A stretch of DNA of 64,000 nucleotides from contig CAJNOI010000084.1 of NCBI GenBank assembly GCA_905250115.1, positions 318,651 to 382,650 on the forward strand, in the 5' to 3' direction. The first letter of the stretch is position 1. Every line of letters begins with the position of its first letter. The notes under the pieces are model-generated. The model was not told where the DNA came from. It did not search any database and worked only from the letters and a program-made list of their open reading frames with translations. Position numbers and translations under genes: made by a program. This document shows, in pieces, positions 23,298 through 34,643 of the stretch. The stretch comes from Adineta steineri (Eukaryota; Rotifera; Eurotatoria; Adinetida; Adinetidae).

Positions 23298-26200
23298 ATG
23301 AGTTACTTTTTGAAATATGTCGAAATTGATAATTTCAAATCGTATAAAGGGCATATTGTTATCGGTCCATTACGAAAATTTACAGCCATAATTGGACCCA
23401 ATGGATCAGGTTTATTTTTACAAAAACCAATTCGAAAATTTCTTATTTTTATCTTTTAGGTAAATCAAATCTTATGGATGCCATTAGTTTTGTTCTTGGT
23501 GAACCAACAAAAAGTTTACGTGTTAGAAAATTATCCGTATGTTGAAATTATTTTATTATAATTAAGATATTCATTATTTAAAACTTACAAAGGAATTAAT
23601 TCATGGTGCACCAATCAATAAACCAGTTAGTAATCGTGCATCAGTTTCATTAATATTTATTTCAATTAAAACTGATGATGAAGGTGAAAATAATGAAGAT
23701 GAAAAACGTTTTCAACGTTTAATTATCGGTAATACATCAGAATATCGTGTTAATGGTCATCAATTATCAGCAGCTGAATATACAGAAGAACTTGAAAATT
23801 TGGGTATTATACCAAAAGCAAAAAATTTCCTTATATTTCAAGGTCAAGTTGAATCAATTGCAATGAAAACACCAAAAGAATTTACNNNNNNNNNNGTTCA
23901 ATCATGTTTACGTTATATGAAAGAACATCGTTATGAACCTGAAACATTTCTACCACTTGATTATATTAAAGTAACACCAGTTAATGAACAACTTCGGTAT
24001 ATTTTCTCTTCAAAAAAAAACAAAAGGAATTAATTTTTATTTTTAGAGAATTACAAGATCCAAAAAATGTTAAACTTATACTTGATGTTATTAAGTATGA
24101 TAAACAATATTATAAAGCATTATTATATGCATGTGGTAATGCACTTGTTTGTGATAATGACGATGATGCACGAAAACTTGCATATGAAAGTGGAAATCAA
24201 AAATTTAAAGTTGTTTCATTAAATGGAACACTTTTTAGTAAATCAGGTGTTATTTCAGGTGGATCAAGGTATAGTAAAATGAAATGGATTCTTTTTTGAA
24301 TTTATGAAAATAATTTTTATGTCTAGTGAATTAAAAGCTCGTTCAAAACGTTGGGATGAAAAACATCTTGATGGATTACGAATGCGTAAAGATAAATTAT
24401 TTGACGAATATAAAGAACAACAAAAGAAAAAACGACGGGAAGCTGAATTAATCAATGCACGGTGAATAGAATATTTTTAATAATAAAAAAATTTAAATAA
24501 AATCGTTTTGGTTTTGTTTTAGTGCACAATTACAACAACTTGAAAGTCGTTTACGTTATTCAAAAACTGATAAAGATACAGCTGAAAAAAAACAACGAAT
24601 TTTATTAGAAAAAGATCTCATTGATTTTCAAGCAAAACTCAAAGATTTTGACGTATGTTTAATACATTTACTTATAATTTGTCAAGGAAGAAAGGACAAA
24701 CACCTAGCACTTATTTGGCGCTTTTTAGTATTGACGAGGGAACTTCCCGAGGTATCAAGAAGCTTTTGAGCTGAAATTTTGCCCACACTAAGACCTCAAT
24801 CAGACAAGCTTGCCCATAAAGTTTCAGAAATTTTAAGTAGATTATCTCCGAAATATGAATCCGTGAAAGTATTCATGTGAAACCTAATATTCATCAGAAA
24901 GCGTCTTTATGCTAACATACTTGTATCTCGGAGACAGTCTTTAAGAAACTTGGTGAGAAAGCTTGTCTGTTTAAGGTCTTAGTGTGGACAAAGTTCCAGG
25001 TCTAAAGTTGAAACTTTGATTTTACCGCTCAGATAAGGCCCTATACAACAAATATAATAAATAGCCGATATCTCAGGCAAACACCAACTTGGGCACATAT
25101 CCTTTTAGACGTTTTCTAGTCTATGTATCCCCTACTTGTGGGCAAAATTTCAGCTCAACAGCGTCTTGATACCTCGGGAAGTTCTCTCGTGAGTATCAGC
25201 TCTTACCCTCTTGATTTGGATACTCCGAGAGTTCATGTTTTATATAATTCTTATTATCTCTATTAACTTAAGAAATTTAATATAATTCTAGCCAAAAATC
25301 AATGCATTACAAGCATCCATTGATGAACGAGAAAAACGTATATCAAAATTACGTATACAAAAAAATAAAATTGAAGATGCTGTTTTTGCTGATTTTTGTA
25401 AACAAATTCATGTAGCTAATATTCGGTAAAAATAATTTTTTTGGTTTTGTATATATTATTTTAATTATTATTTTTTATAAAGTGTTTATGAAGATCGAGA
25501 ATTACAAGCAGCTGAAAAACGAGCACAAGAACGTTTAGAATTTGAAAATCAAATAACAAAAATTCAAACAATGCTTGAATTTGAACGATCTCGTAATACA
25601 GCTGGTCATGTTGAACAAATTCAAAATGAAGTTGCTGCTTTAGAAGATGCTTTACAAAAATGTCAAAAAAATGAAAAAAAATATCGCAAAGTATAAAGAT
25701 AAATTCTATTAAGAAATGAGAAAATACAAACATTTTATTTAGATTATCGAAGAATTACAACATGAAATTAGTGAAATAAAAGATCGTTTATTAGATCATA
25801 AGAAAAAAATTGAATTTCAAGAACGTGAAATATCGGATTGTACAAAACGTGCTGCTCAATTAAATAAAGATTATAACGAACAAAGAAAACGATTACAACT
25901 TATTGAAAGTGATATTGATAAATTACGTATGGATCGACATAATTATTATCGTACAGCGAAGGTATAATTACTCATCAAATATATATAGAGAGAAAGAAAC
26001 TGAAAAGTAGATATTCTCTTTCTCGTAGAGAAGAGTCCGGTAACCATAAATTGCTTGTATGTCCGCAGGGTCAAAAAAAACATCGAAAACTGATTTTTCA
26101 CGATTTTCAATTATTTTTCCAGTAAATGTGAAGAGGATATATTGGTACGAGAAAGAGCTAAGCGAGTCCTAGGACGAGCGTTACTTGTGCACTTTTAAGA

Positions 26201-27409
26201 TCAATACAGATACAATACATAAGATAAAACTTTTCATAATGTTACATATTATTTCAATGACGGAGATATTTTTACTATTAGAAAAATCATATGTAAAATT
26301 TGTTTCTTTTATAGTTAAATGAAATTTCTTTACCATTTCGTGGTAATGCTGGTTCAATGGCAGCTATTTCACTTGCTGAAACATCTTCATCAGATGATAC
26401 AAGTGTAGTTAATTCTCAAAGTAATTCTACACAAACATTATTAATGACACAATCAACAACTACAACTGATTCATCAACCATGTCAAATGGTGATGGTACA
26501 TCAACAAGTCACCATGAAACAAAACAAATTTATGATATTGAAGATAGATTTGATTTAAATTTCAAACGTTTACGTGATGATTTAAAAAAAATCAATTATG
26601 AACAAATTGATAAAGAAGAAAAATTATTAATTAAACAAATGTCTGATATTGAAATTCAATTACAAAAACATTTACCACAAACATCAGCTATTGATGCACG
26701 TACACGTGAAGTTAAATCAACATTTGAATTAACAAATGCTGAATTTGAACGTGCACGTAATACAGCTAAACAGGCAAGACAAACTTTTGAAAAAGTTAAA
26801 AAAGAACGTTATGATCGTTTTAATTCACTTTATGAACATGTTTCAACATGTATCGATGATATTTATAAAAAATTAACTAATTCACAAGCTGCTGTTGCTT
26901 GTTTAACTGCTGAAGATGCTGAAGAACCATATCGAGCTGGTATAACATATAATTGTGTTGCACCTGGTAAACGTTTTCAAGCAATGGAAAATTTATCAGG
27001 TGGTGAAAAAACTGTTGCAGCTATTTGTCTTTTATTTGCATTACGAACGTTTGTTGATTTGATTAAAAAAAAAACTTCTATTTTATATATAATTTTTTCT
27101 TATTATAGCTATAAACCAGCTCCATTCTTTTTACTCGATGAAGTTGATGCTGCACTTGATAATACAAATATTGGTAAAGTAGCTGATTTTATTCGTGAAC
27201 AATCTGCATCAGAATTTCAATGTATTGTTATTTCACTTAAAGAACAATTTTATTCACGTGCTGATGCACTTGTTGGTATTTATCCTGAAGTAAGAAATCA
27301 ACTATTCTTGTATTTTATTTATTAAATAAATTTTCTTTCTATTTAGCCCGGCGATTGCATAACTAGTCATTGTCTTACATTAGATTTAAATCAATTCGAT
27401 GAACGATAA
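23298..27409 (+). CDS. SMC1A: Cohesin subunit SMC1 (interrupted by an assembly gap)
   Basis: SMC1 pairs with SMC3 in the cohesin ring that holds sister chromatids. Exons: 23298-23409, 23460-23536, 23593-23885, gap, 23896-23996, 24047-24268, 24327-24461, 24523-24652, 25292-25435, 25483-25690, 25743-25961, 26315-27048, 27109-27289, 27347-27409. Present are Walker A GPNGSGKSN (split by intron 1), a hinge part with [16 protein letters not shown] and SGVISGGS, long coiled coil, signature LSGGEKT and Walker [14 protein letters not shown]. These are SMC1-specific. Sequence jumps from TPKEF (after Walker A) straight to the hinge across 10 Ns, so the whole first coiled-coil arm, several hundred residues, is missing from the assembly rather than from the gene. 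Ser/Thr-rich residues near 26400-26520 sit where SMC1A carries its phosphorylated loop. One intron carries a foldback element. Confidence 0.95.
23886..23895. other. Assembly gap (10 N) inside SMC1
   Basis: Ten Ns within coding sequence. By comparison with the SMC1 family, roughly 380 residues plus introns should lie here, so the gap length is a placeholder. Confidence 0.95.
24731..25195. mobile_element. Foldback element in an SMC1 intron
   Basis: Inverted arms of about 55 bp share ACTTCCCGAGGTATCAAGA and GAGCTGAAATTTTGCCCA (24731-24784, and inverted at 25138-25195). A second inverted pair lies inside: CACACTAAGACCT...AGACAAGCTT near 24784-24822 and its reverse complement near 24960-25001. 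There is no coding sequence, so it is non-autonomous. It accounts for most of the 640-nt intron 24653-25291. Confidence 0.75.
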
Positions 27410-27738
27410 AATATTAGACATACTCGTGGTTAAAATCTCTATTTTTTTTCTTTCTCGTTTTTTTTGTATACATACTATTGTCGCATATTGTATATATAAA
27501 TTGACTTAAAATATTATTTGAAAATAAAAAGAATGATGTTATTAGACCAGCACGATTATTTTTCTTTTATTTGCACAAGGAAAAAAATCTTTTTTTTCTC
27601 TTTGCTATCTTATTAGCAGTAGTAACGATCTTATTTTGTTTTGTCACTAAGTTACGCCCCTTCGCTCGTTCTATTCATATGACAGTTTGACGATAGTAGA
27701 AAGATATTTTTCAGTTCTTTGTCGCTCTATAATAAATT
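27410..27738. other. Short spacer between SMC1 and the ARM/TIR gene
   Basis: A 329-bp AT-rich gap between two same-strand genes. A candidate AATAAA lies near 27523 and a slightly GC-richer block at 27650-27700 may be promoter. Nothing else is seen. Confidence 0.5.
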
Positions 27739-30700
27739 ATGGATGAGTTTATTCGACAATTAACACATGATAACACACAATTTGACGATCAATGGCCAGA
27801 CATATTTACGAAACTACATAAATTACCAGATGATATTCCAGATATTGATCAACCTACATTCAAGGTCAAATCTTTAAATGCTCTTGTTGATTATGTCTTA
27901 GAAGATAATGAAGCAACATCTGGGACAAAATCCATTTTCATTGATAAAACTATACAAAATCTTCTCAAGGATCCTCTACCATCATTGGACGAATTAGTAC
28001 AAATATTTTGTCGTGTATTAAATATACCTAATACAAATAAATTATTACAAATTAAATTTCTTCAAGCATTTTATTATCAATATCGACTTGGTGAACGTTT
28101 ATCAAAATCTCCATCTGTGGAATTAATTGATTCGATTCTCGGTTGTTTACAGAAACATGAATTACTAAATAAAGAGTCTAATGATAAAGTTCAAGACGAA
28201 TGGAAACAATTTCTAAGAAGAATGTTTTCATCACTAGATATGGATACAAACAAAATAAATCATAAAGAAACAATGATTATAATGAGAAGTCAGTTTCAAC
28301 ATTTGTACAGGTAATTTCACAATCATAGATGTTGTTTTAAATTTTCATCACTGTTATTAATATGCAAATATTTTTAAGTATATTCTCATATCAGTTATTA
28401 AAGATAAATATTCTTTCTTCTTTTATTTGCCATTCGTGTTATCGTTCTCATAGATAATATTATTATACGTCCGCTTTTCAACGTTCTTTGACATTTAATC
28501 ATACGTCGTTCTCTCTGAATATTTACTATTAAAAATTTAATGTTTGAAAAATATGACATTTATTCACCTGTCTTAGTTTTTCTTATATAAGAATACGTGC
28601 ATAGAACTGTTATAGGAAATTTTATAACGTCTTTCGGAATTCTTTTTTAAATTGACTAAAAAAAATGTCAGCATTGTTTCTATAGGATTTATGTATGACG
28701 TTCAAAGGATATTTTCCTCGGCGATCTAGTAATAGAAATCCTTCTCGGTGGATAAGTCATTTCTTGATTTATCATATCATACTTTTCTTCACTTTCAAGA
28801 TGGGCTGCTCATCATTCTCGACAATCAACTATTTGGTCAGACGTTCTAAATACTCTTGAACGAGCATGTCCAACTTTATTCGATAGTTTTACTACTCCAG
28901 ATGATGCAAAAGTTTATTTAAATACATGTGCTGAACCTTTTATATCAACTGATTATTGTAATTTAATAGCTAAATCTTATCAAAGTCAAGCTGATTTGTT
29001 TACAGCTAACTCATCGGACATATATATGATTGTTGAAAAACTTTTATCTCAAAATAAAATCAAAGAAGCTCAATACTTTGTACGTAATGTTATAGTTACT
29101 CATTTCAGTTTAATAAATAATCTTGAAGAATTACTTCAAATGTTAATTCGTATATGTCCATTAGTTGATATTCAATCTCGAAATCATTTTTGTAAAGATA
29201 TAATATCACCGATAGCATATGAAATGAATAGGAAGAAAGCAAATAAGAAATTAGCAACAAGTTACTTTGATTTAATTCTTGCAATTCTTGATTTAATCAT
29301 TATTGAAGCTCTCCCTTGTGCTTACAGAATACTGGAGATAAATGAATTTTATCCATGGAAACAATTAGATAAACAATTAACTCATCTTGTTCAATCATGT
29401 ATTTCTTATGATAAGATTATCAGCAATTCAGGATTTTCTGATTTGGATATATTAGAAAAAATTATCAAATTAATTGGTGAACGAGCAAAAACTAATCCAA
29501 CCATATTCCGTGCAACACATCAATCAGCATTACAAGCTGTTTTAAAATGGTCATCAATTATCGATAATGATACTGGAAAACCATACGATAAATATATTTT
29601 TAACATGGGAACAAAAATGACTGAATTAGTTGATACAAAGCAAATAACTATTGATAACTGCTATCAATTTATAGCAATTCTTCAGAAACAAATCAATGAT
29701 AATGATGATACATATGTACTGGATAAAACGTCTCAGTACTTTTTCACAGTAAGATCATTCCATAATCATAAAATCATATTTATATTCTTCTCTTTTTAGG
29801 CTATTTCTCAATTATTATCAGAGTCTATTCAACATATTAAAACTATACCAACAGCATTACATCAACAATTAGCTGCCTTCTGTTCAGCAGCACTTGATTG
29901 TTCATTACATGATGAAAATGGTGGTATGACATTTGAACATTTAGCAGCATTACATATTTGGTTTAAAATTGGACAATGTATTGATAATGAAGATAATGCA
30001 CACGCATATGAAACATGTCTTGATCGATTATATAAATTAATCTATGATGAAGAAGAAGAAGAAAAAATGTACTCTTGGTGGTGTACATTCTGGAGTATGA
30101 CTGCGCTGAAATATCCAAATGTTGCAGCTAATCATATTTCACAATTTCTTCATGAAATTATTGATCATAAAAAAATGAATCTATTAGGATTACTTCCTGT
30201 AAGTATCTATTTGTAGTGTGAATTTTACTGATTCACTACGACAAATAAACAATTCGTTTACATATTAGAAATCATTAAAATATACTTTTTATATATTCAT
30301 AGACATTGTATGCTAAACGACCAGAACCATTTCATGATCGTCTTGATGATCTTGTACATGCTCTTTTCGATGATAATGGACAACACCTAGTATCAATTGC
30401 TTCTATTTTGATGGTTATTATTAAAACACATCCAGAATTAATTACATCATCACAAGTTGATTATCTATTTACTTCAATTAAAAATCATACGGACATATTA
30501 AATGAAAGTAGTCATATTTTTCTAATGCTTGGTCATATAGCAAATGCACAACCACACTTATTAGATAAATATCGACAAGATCTTGTACATTTTGTTACAG
30601 AACAACAAAAACCACAAGCATTCAATTGTCTTCAACAATATTTAGTAGCATCAACAATTATTAATGGTGAAAAAACAGTCGATGAATATCTTACTCTGCT

Positions 30701-31298
30701 GATTAATTTAATAAAAAATACAAAAAATATTTCAACTGATCTTAGTTCACAAATATTTCATACATGTCAATTGATTGGTATACGACATAAACAAATACTT
30801 GCTACTAAACGTAATGATTTGTTACCATTTGAATCTAATTCAACATGTCGAATGTTAATTGATATTATTGATGGAAATAAAATGAGTGAAGAAAATCAAA
30901 CAGCTATCAATCATACTCTTGATGAAATAGCACAAATAGAACGACGTGTTGTTCATACAGAACAGGGTGTTCAAAATATAACAAAATTAGTGAAACGTCA
31001 AGAATTAAATGTAAATATTTTTATTTTATTTTATAAAATATTTGAGATTAATCTAAAAAAAACTTTCATTCATATCTCTTTATTCCATATTTTGTAGAGT
31101 TCGATCAGTCAGTATTCTTCAGAATATATTTCATCATTATTTAATCATCCTCAAAATGATTCTATCGCTAATGCTACTACTACTACTACTGACTATTTAA
31201 ATCGAATTGAGAATCGATTAGATGCTATAGCTTCTGAGATACAAACACTTCGAGATCATTTGCAATTAATCCGTCAACATTTTCTTTCAAAACAATAA
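27739..31298 (+). CDS. Armadillo-like helical half of a Death/TIR protein
   Basis: Exons 27739-28310, 28800-29748, 29800-30198, 30303-31010 and 31098-31298 splice in frame to 942 residues followed by TAA (31296-31298). The protein is all-helical and Leu-rich with no signal peptide. The segment around 30180-30900 (GLLPTLYAKRPEPFHDRL, then repeated helical pairs) resembles the armadillo-like N-terminal region of melted/VEPH1; I can only suggest this from memory. A coiled coil occupies the end (NRIENRLDAIASEIQTLR). The next open segment (31347 onward) has no ATG before its Death domain and continues the coiled-coil pattern. It is therefore very probably the same gene, although no GT donor in the required phase exists before the stop. 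Alternative: a short isoform ending here. Confidence 0.72.
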
Positions 31299-31346
31299 TA
31301 ATCTTGATTTTTTTTTTCAAATTTCTCTCTATATATATGTACATAG

Positions 31347-32924
31347 ATAACTAATCTTGATGCACGTGTAAATACTGTTGATACACATATAAATGATATT
31401 AATGAACAACTTGAACATCATGCTCATGAACTTGAACGTATTGATGCCAAAACATTAAGTTATGTTCCAACAGAATGGGGTCGTGATGTATGTACACTTC
31501 TTAATGTTCGTGCAAATAATGATTGGCGTTTACTTGGTAAACGTTTTGGTTATTCAACAAGTGAATTAAAACATTGGGCTATGCAATTAGATCCAACAAT
31601 GTCTTTACTTAATGAATGGTTTATGACACATAAAGCTGATGAAGCAACATATGGACTTGTTAAAATGTTAAATGAAATAGGTCGACAAGATGCTGAACAA
31701 ATTATTCGTAAAGCTATGTCAAATGCCGGTGAACTTATACCAGATGATTTACCTATGGATATTAAACGTCTTCCACCTATTTTTCTTTCTTATCAATGGG
31801 GTTCACAAAAGGCTGTTGGAAAATTAAAAACAAATCTTGAACAAGCTGGTTATTCTTGTTGGATGGATACAGGTGAAATGGGTGGTGGAGATAAATTATT
31901 TGCTAAAATCGATGCTGGAATACGTGGAGCAAAAGTTGTTATTTGTTGTATTAATAAAAATTATGCTCAATCTGATAATTGTTCACGTGAAGTTCATTTA
32001 ACAATAAGTACAGGTAAACCATTAATTCCATTACAAATGGAGAAACAATCATGGCCACCTGAAGGAGCACTCGGACCAATTATGAGTGAATATTTATATA
32101 TACGTTTTTTTGATCGAAAATCAAACGATGAAAATTATTGGCCAGCTGATAAATTTACCGAATTACTTGGTCAAATTCGTTATCATGTTGCACCAGATCC
32201 AGATATGATTACTGAACAATATCATAATTGGTTTGTACCACGTGTTGATAATCTAATATTTCTTCAACCAACAACAACAACGCCTACTGCTACTACTACG
32301 ACTACAAATGATAAAAAAGATAAAGCAATCATTAATGATGATACACCACTTGTTATAACTCATCCACAAGTTATGATTTCATATCAATGGGATTATCAAA
32401 ATGATATTATTATTTTATATAATAAATTAACACAATTAGGTTATCGTTGTTGGCTTGATATATTTCAAATGGGTGGTGGTGATTCATTATTTGAAAAGAT
32501 TGATACTGGTATTCGTCATGCAAAATGTATTATATCATGTGTTACACCAAAATATACAAAATCAATTAATTGTCGACGAGAAATGGCTTTAGCGGATGCT
32601 CTAGAAAAATTAATTCTACCATTATTAATTGAAGATACAAAGTCATGGCCACCAGCTGGTCCAATGGCAATGGTTTTTGCTGAAAGATCTTATATTGATT
32701 TTCGAAATCCAAAACCTGATCAACAACGATGGAGTGGAAAAGAATTTGAATCAGTATTAGCTAAATTAAAGCAAGCTATACCTGAAGTACAAACAGAAAA
32801 ACCTCAACGACATTTACTTGATATGCAACGACCAACTACAGCAATTAAACGAAATGAAAATAAATTGAAACGAATTGGAAGTGCACCAATTATACCAGAA
32901 AGTCGAGCATGTTCAATTATGTAG
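31347..32924 (+). CDS. Death-TIR-TIR-CaaX half of the same gene
   Basis: After the acceptor ACATAG (31341-31346) an open segment codes for 525 residues. A coiled coil (ITNLDARVNTVDTHINDI) leads into a Death-domain-like bundle (NDWRLLGKRFGYS ... LLNEWFMTH ... LVKMLNEIGRQDAEQII). Two TIR domains follow: TIR1 at about 31770-32115 (IFLSYQWGSQ) and TIR2 at about 32374-32700 (VMISYQWDYQ), joined by a Thr-rich linker. Both share GGGD-LF and SWPP motifs. The Glu in LFEKID of TIR2, at the start of helix alpha-B near the catalytic Glu of NAD-cleaving TIRs, is Ala (LFAKID) in TIR1. The protein ends RACSIM, a CaaX box predicting farnesylation. Likely a cytosolic or membrane-tethered innate-immunity or cell-death adaptor/enzyme. 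It lacks an initiator Met, so it depends on joining to the upstream exons. Confidence 0.85.
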   Translation: MTNLDARVNTVDTHINDINEQLEHHAHELERIDAKTLSYVPTEWGRDVCTLLNVRANNDWRLLGKRFGYSTSELKHWAMQLDPTMSLLNEWFMTHKADEATYGLVKMLNEIGRQDAEQIIRKAMSNAGELIPDDLPMDIKRLPPIFLSYQWGSQKAVGKLKTNLEQAGYSCWMDTGEMGGGDKLFAKIDAGIRGAKVVICCINKNYAQSDNCSREVHLTISTGKPLIPLQMEKQSWPPEGALGPIMSEYLYIRFFDRKSNDENYWPADKFTELLGQIRYHVAPDPDMITEQYHNWFVPRVDNLIFLQPTTTTPTATTTTTNDKKDKAIINDDTPLVITHPQVMISYQWDYQNDIIILYNKLTQLGYRCWLDIFQMGGGDSLFEKIDTGIRHAKCIISCVTPKYTKSINCRREMALADALEKLILPLLIEDTKSWPPAGPMAMVFAERSYIDFRNPKPDQQRWSGKEFESVLAKLKQAIPEVQTEKPQRHLLDMQRPTTAIKRNENKLKRIGSAPIIPESRACSIM

Positions 32925-34040
32925 ATCTTTATATTTTGCTTTTTGTGATTAATATTATTTTTGAATTGATTAAATAAAATAATAAATGATTGACATACAT
33001 ATCTATATCATACAAGTTTATTATAAAACAGAGATTAACTTAGAATGATTATTCAAAAATCTATTGTTTTATGAATTAAATAATTACACAAGAATTTGAT
33101 CTTCAAGTGTATTATATTATTCAGTGCAAATAACGAAAGTACGTCTGAATTATAAAAAAAATGCGCCATTTGTTGCTATTATTCTTTTATTAAAAAAACA
33201 ATGTTTCAATGTACATAATACAATTTTAATCATGCAAATGAATCATTGAAAAAATGATTCACATTAATAGTAGCACTTGAAATAAGTTATAAAAAATATG
33301 AATATGAACATCGTAATAGATTAAATCCATATTTATCCTATTACAAGAATATGAATGAAAAATTATCCTGAAAGAATGCCGTTACAATAGTCGTTTAATA
33401 TATTTCACCGTTTGCAATAATTAATTCGAGTAGAAAATTGTTTCACAATCTGATGAATTTATATTTATGCAATAAATTTCTATGCCGACATAGTACAGTC
33501 TTTTATGAAATAGGAAGATAAATAAAGCCGATGGAACTATTTGAAAAGAGTTGTAAACATAAACAATCATATAAGATGATGATTTGAAAGTATATTCAAT
33601 CTTTTGTTTTGATCTAAGCAAAACATAAGTATTTTCTTTTTAAAAATAAAAAAATAATTATTATGACTTAGAGCGATAGAAAATGGTTGTTTGTTTCATT
33701 TTGAGCATGTTTTACTATTGATCTCAAGAACTATTTTGCGTTTCAAATAATAGAATATTGTTTAATGTATTCTACGTATGATGGAAATAATTACTCAATA
33801 AAAAAAAGGTATTATATATGTCTGTTTTAATTTTTTCTTGTTATAGAGTACTGAAATAAATTTTACATTGTTGTTAATGTCCTTCTGATGCATTTTGTAA
33901 TAATATGCGCATTTTGAATCTTTTTAAAATATTAAAAAGAAAGCACTCAATATAATTACAGATTTACAATTTTTGTTTTATTAATAAAGAAATATATATT
34001 ATATACATAAAAATCTTATTTTAATTATTTCTTATTACGA
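32925..34040. other. Intergenic spacer between convergent genes
   Basis: AT-rich 3' flanks of the TIR gene (+) and the small SIM-containing gene (-). AATAAA-type signals lie near 32974 and 32984. The open frame at 33421-33621 has no support. Confidence 0.6.
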
Positions 34041-34643
34041 TCAATGATTATCGAGATATTTTTGTAAATTATGAAGATGTGTAGGAATATGGGTACCACA
34101 TGTGTGACAATATTCATTATCAGATTTAACTTTTGAATTATGTACAGATGATTGTTTCGTTGTTTTTGATGGAATTAAATTTAGTAGAAGGTCATCATCT
34201 ATATCGTAATCATCATCATCATCACTTATAATTATACCTTGTGTATTAGTATTAGCTTTTTGATCCTTATTGATTTTAGGATTATAGACAGGACCTTTGG
34301 AAATAGAATTCTGAGGTCGTATTTGCTGTAAATAATTGCTTTGATATTGAAGTCTAGGAGGTAATTGATTAAATCTGGCTTGTACTGGTTTTGGTAGTCT
34401 CTGAGGATTTTGTGTTGGTCGTATTAGATGCGATACGTATTGATTCGGACGGATTGTATGCTGTGCAATATTAAAACGATCAAAAGATTGATTGACAAAT
34501 GGTGGAGAACCATTTTTGTAATTAGCTGGAGTTACAAAACGATAGGATTGTGATAAATGATCTGGATATGCAACGTAATTTGGTTGCTCCATAGTTGTTT
34601 GTATAAATGTTTTTTTGTAGTGATCAAACTCTGATGTAATCAT
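34041..34643 (-). CDS. Small protein with SUMO-interaction motif and CxxC/His tail
   Basis: A single-exon 200-residue protein, not recognised as a family. The N-terminal two thirds are Gln/Pro/Asn/Tyr-rich and probably disordered. Near residue 137 is GIIISDDDDDYDIDDD, a hydrophobic core followed by acidic residues typical of a SUMO-interaction motif. The C terminus has CHTCGTHIPTHLHNLQKYLD followed by Asn-His, a CxxC plus His arrangement that could bind one zinc and loosely resembles ubiquitin-binding UBZ fingers. SIM plus UBZ would suggest a DNA-damage or SUMO/ubiquitin reader, but that is speculation. The second Met (MEQPNYV) is an alternative start. Confidence 0.62.
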   Translation of the reverse strand: MITSEFDHYKKTFIQTTMEQPNYVAYPDHLSQSYRFVTPANYKNGSPPFVNQSFDRFNIAQHTIRPNQYVSHLIRPTQNPQRLPKPVQARFNQLPPRLQYQSNYLQQIRPQNSISKGPVYNPKINKDQKANTNTQGIIISDDDDDYDIDDDLLLNLIPSKTTKQSSVHNSKVKSDNEYCHTCGTHIPTHLHNLQKYLDNH

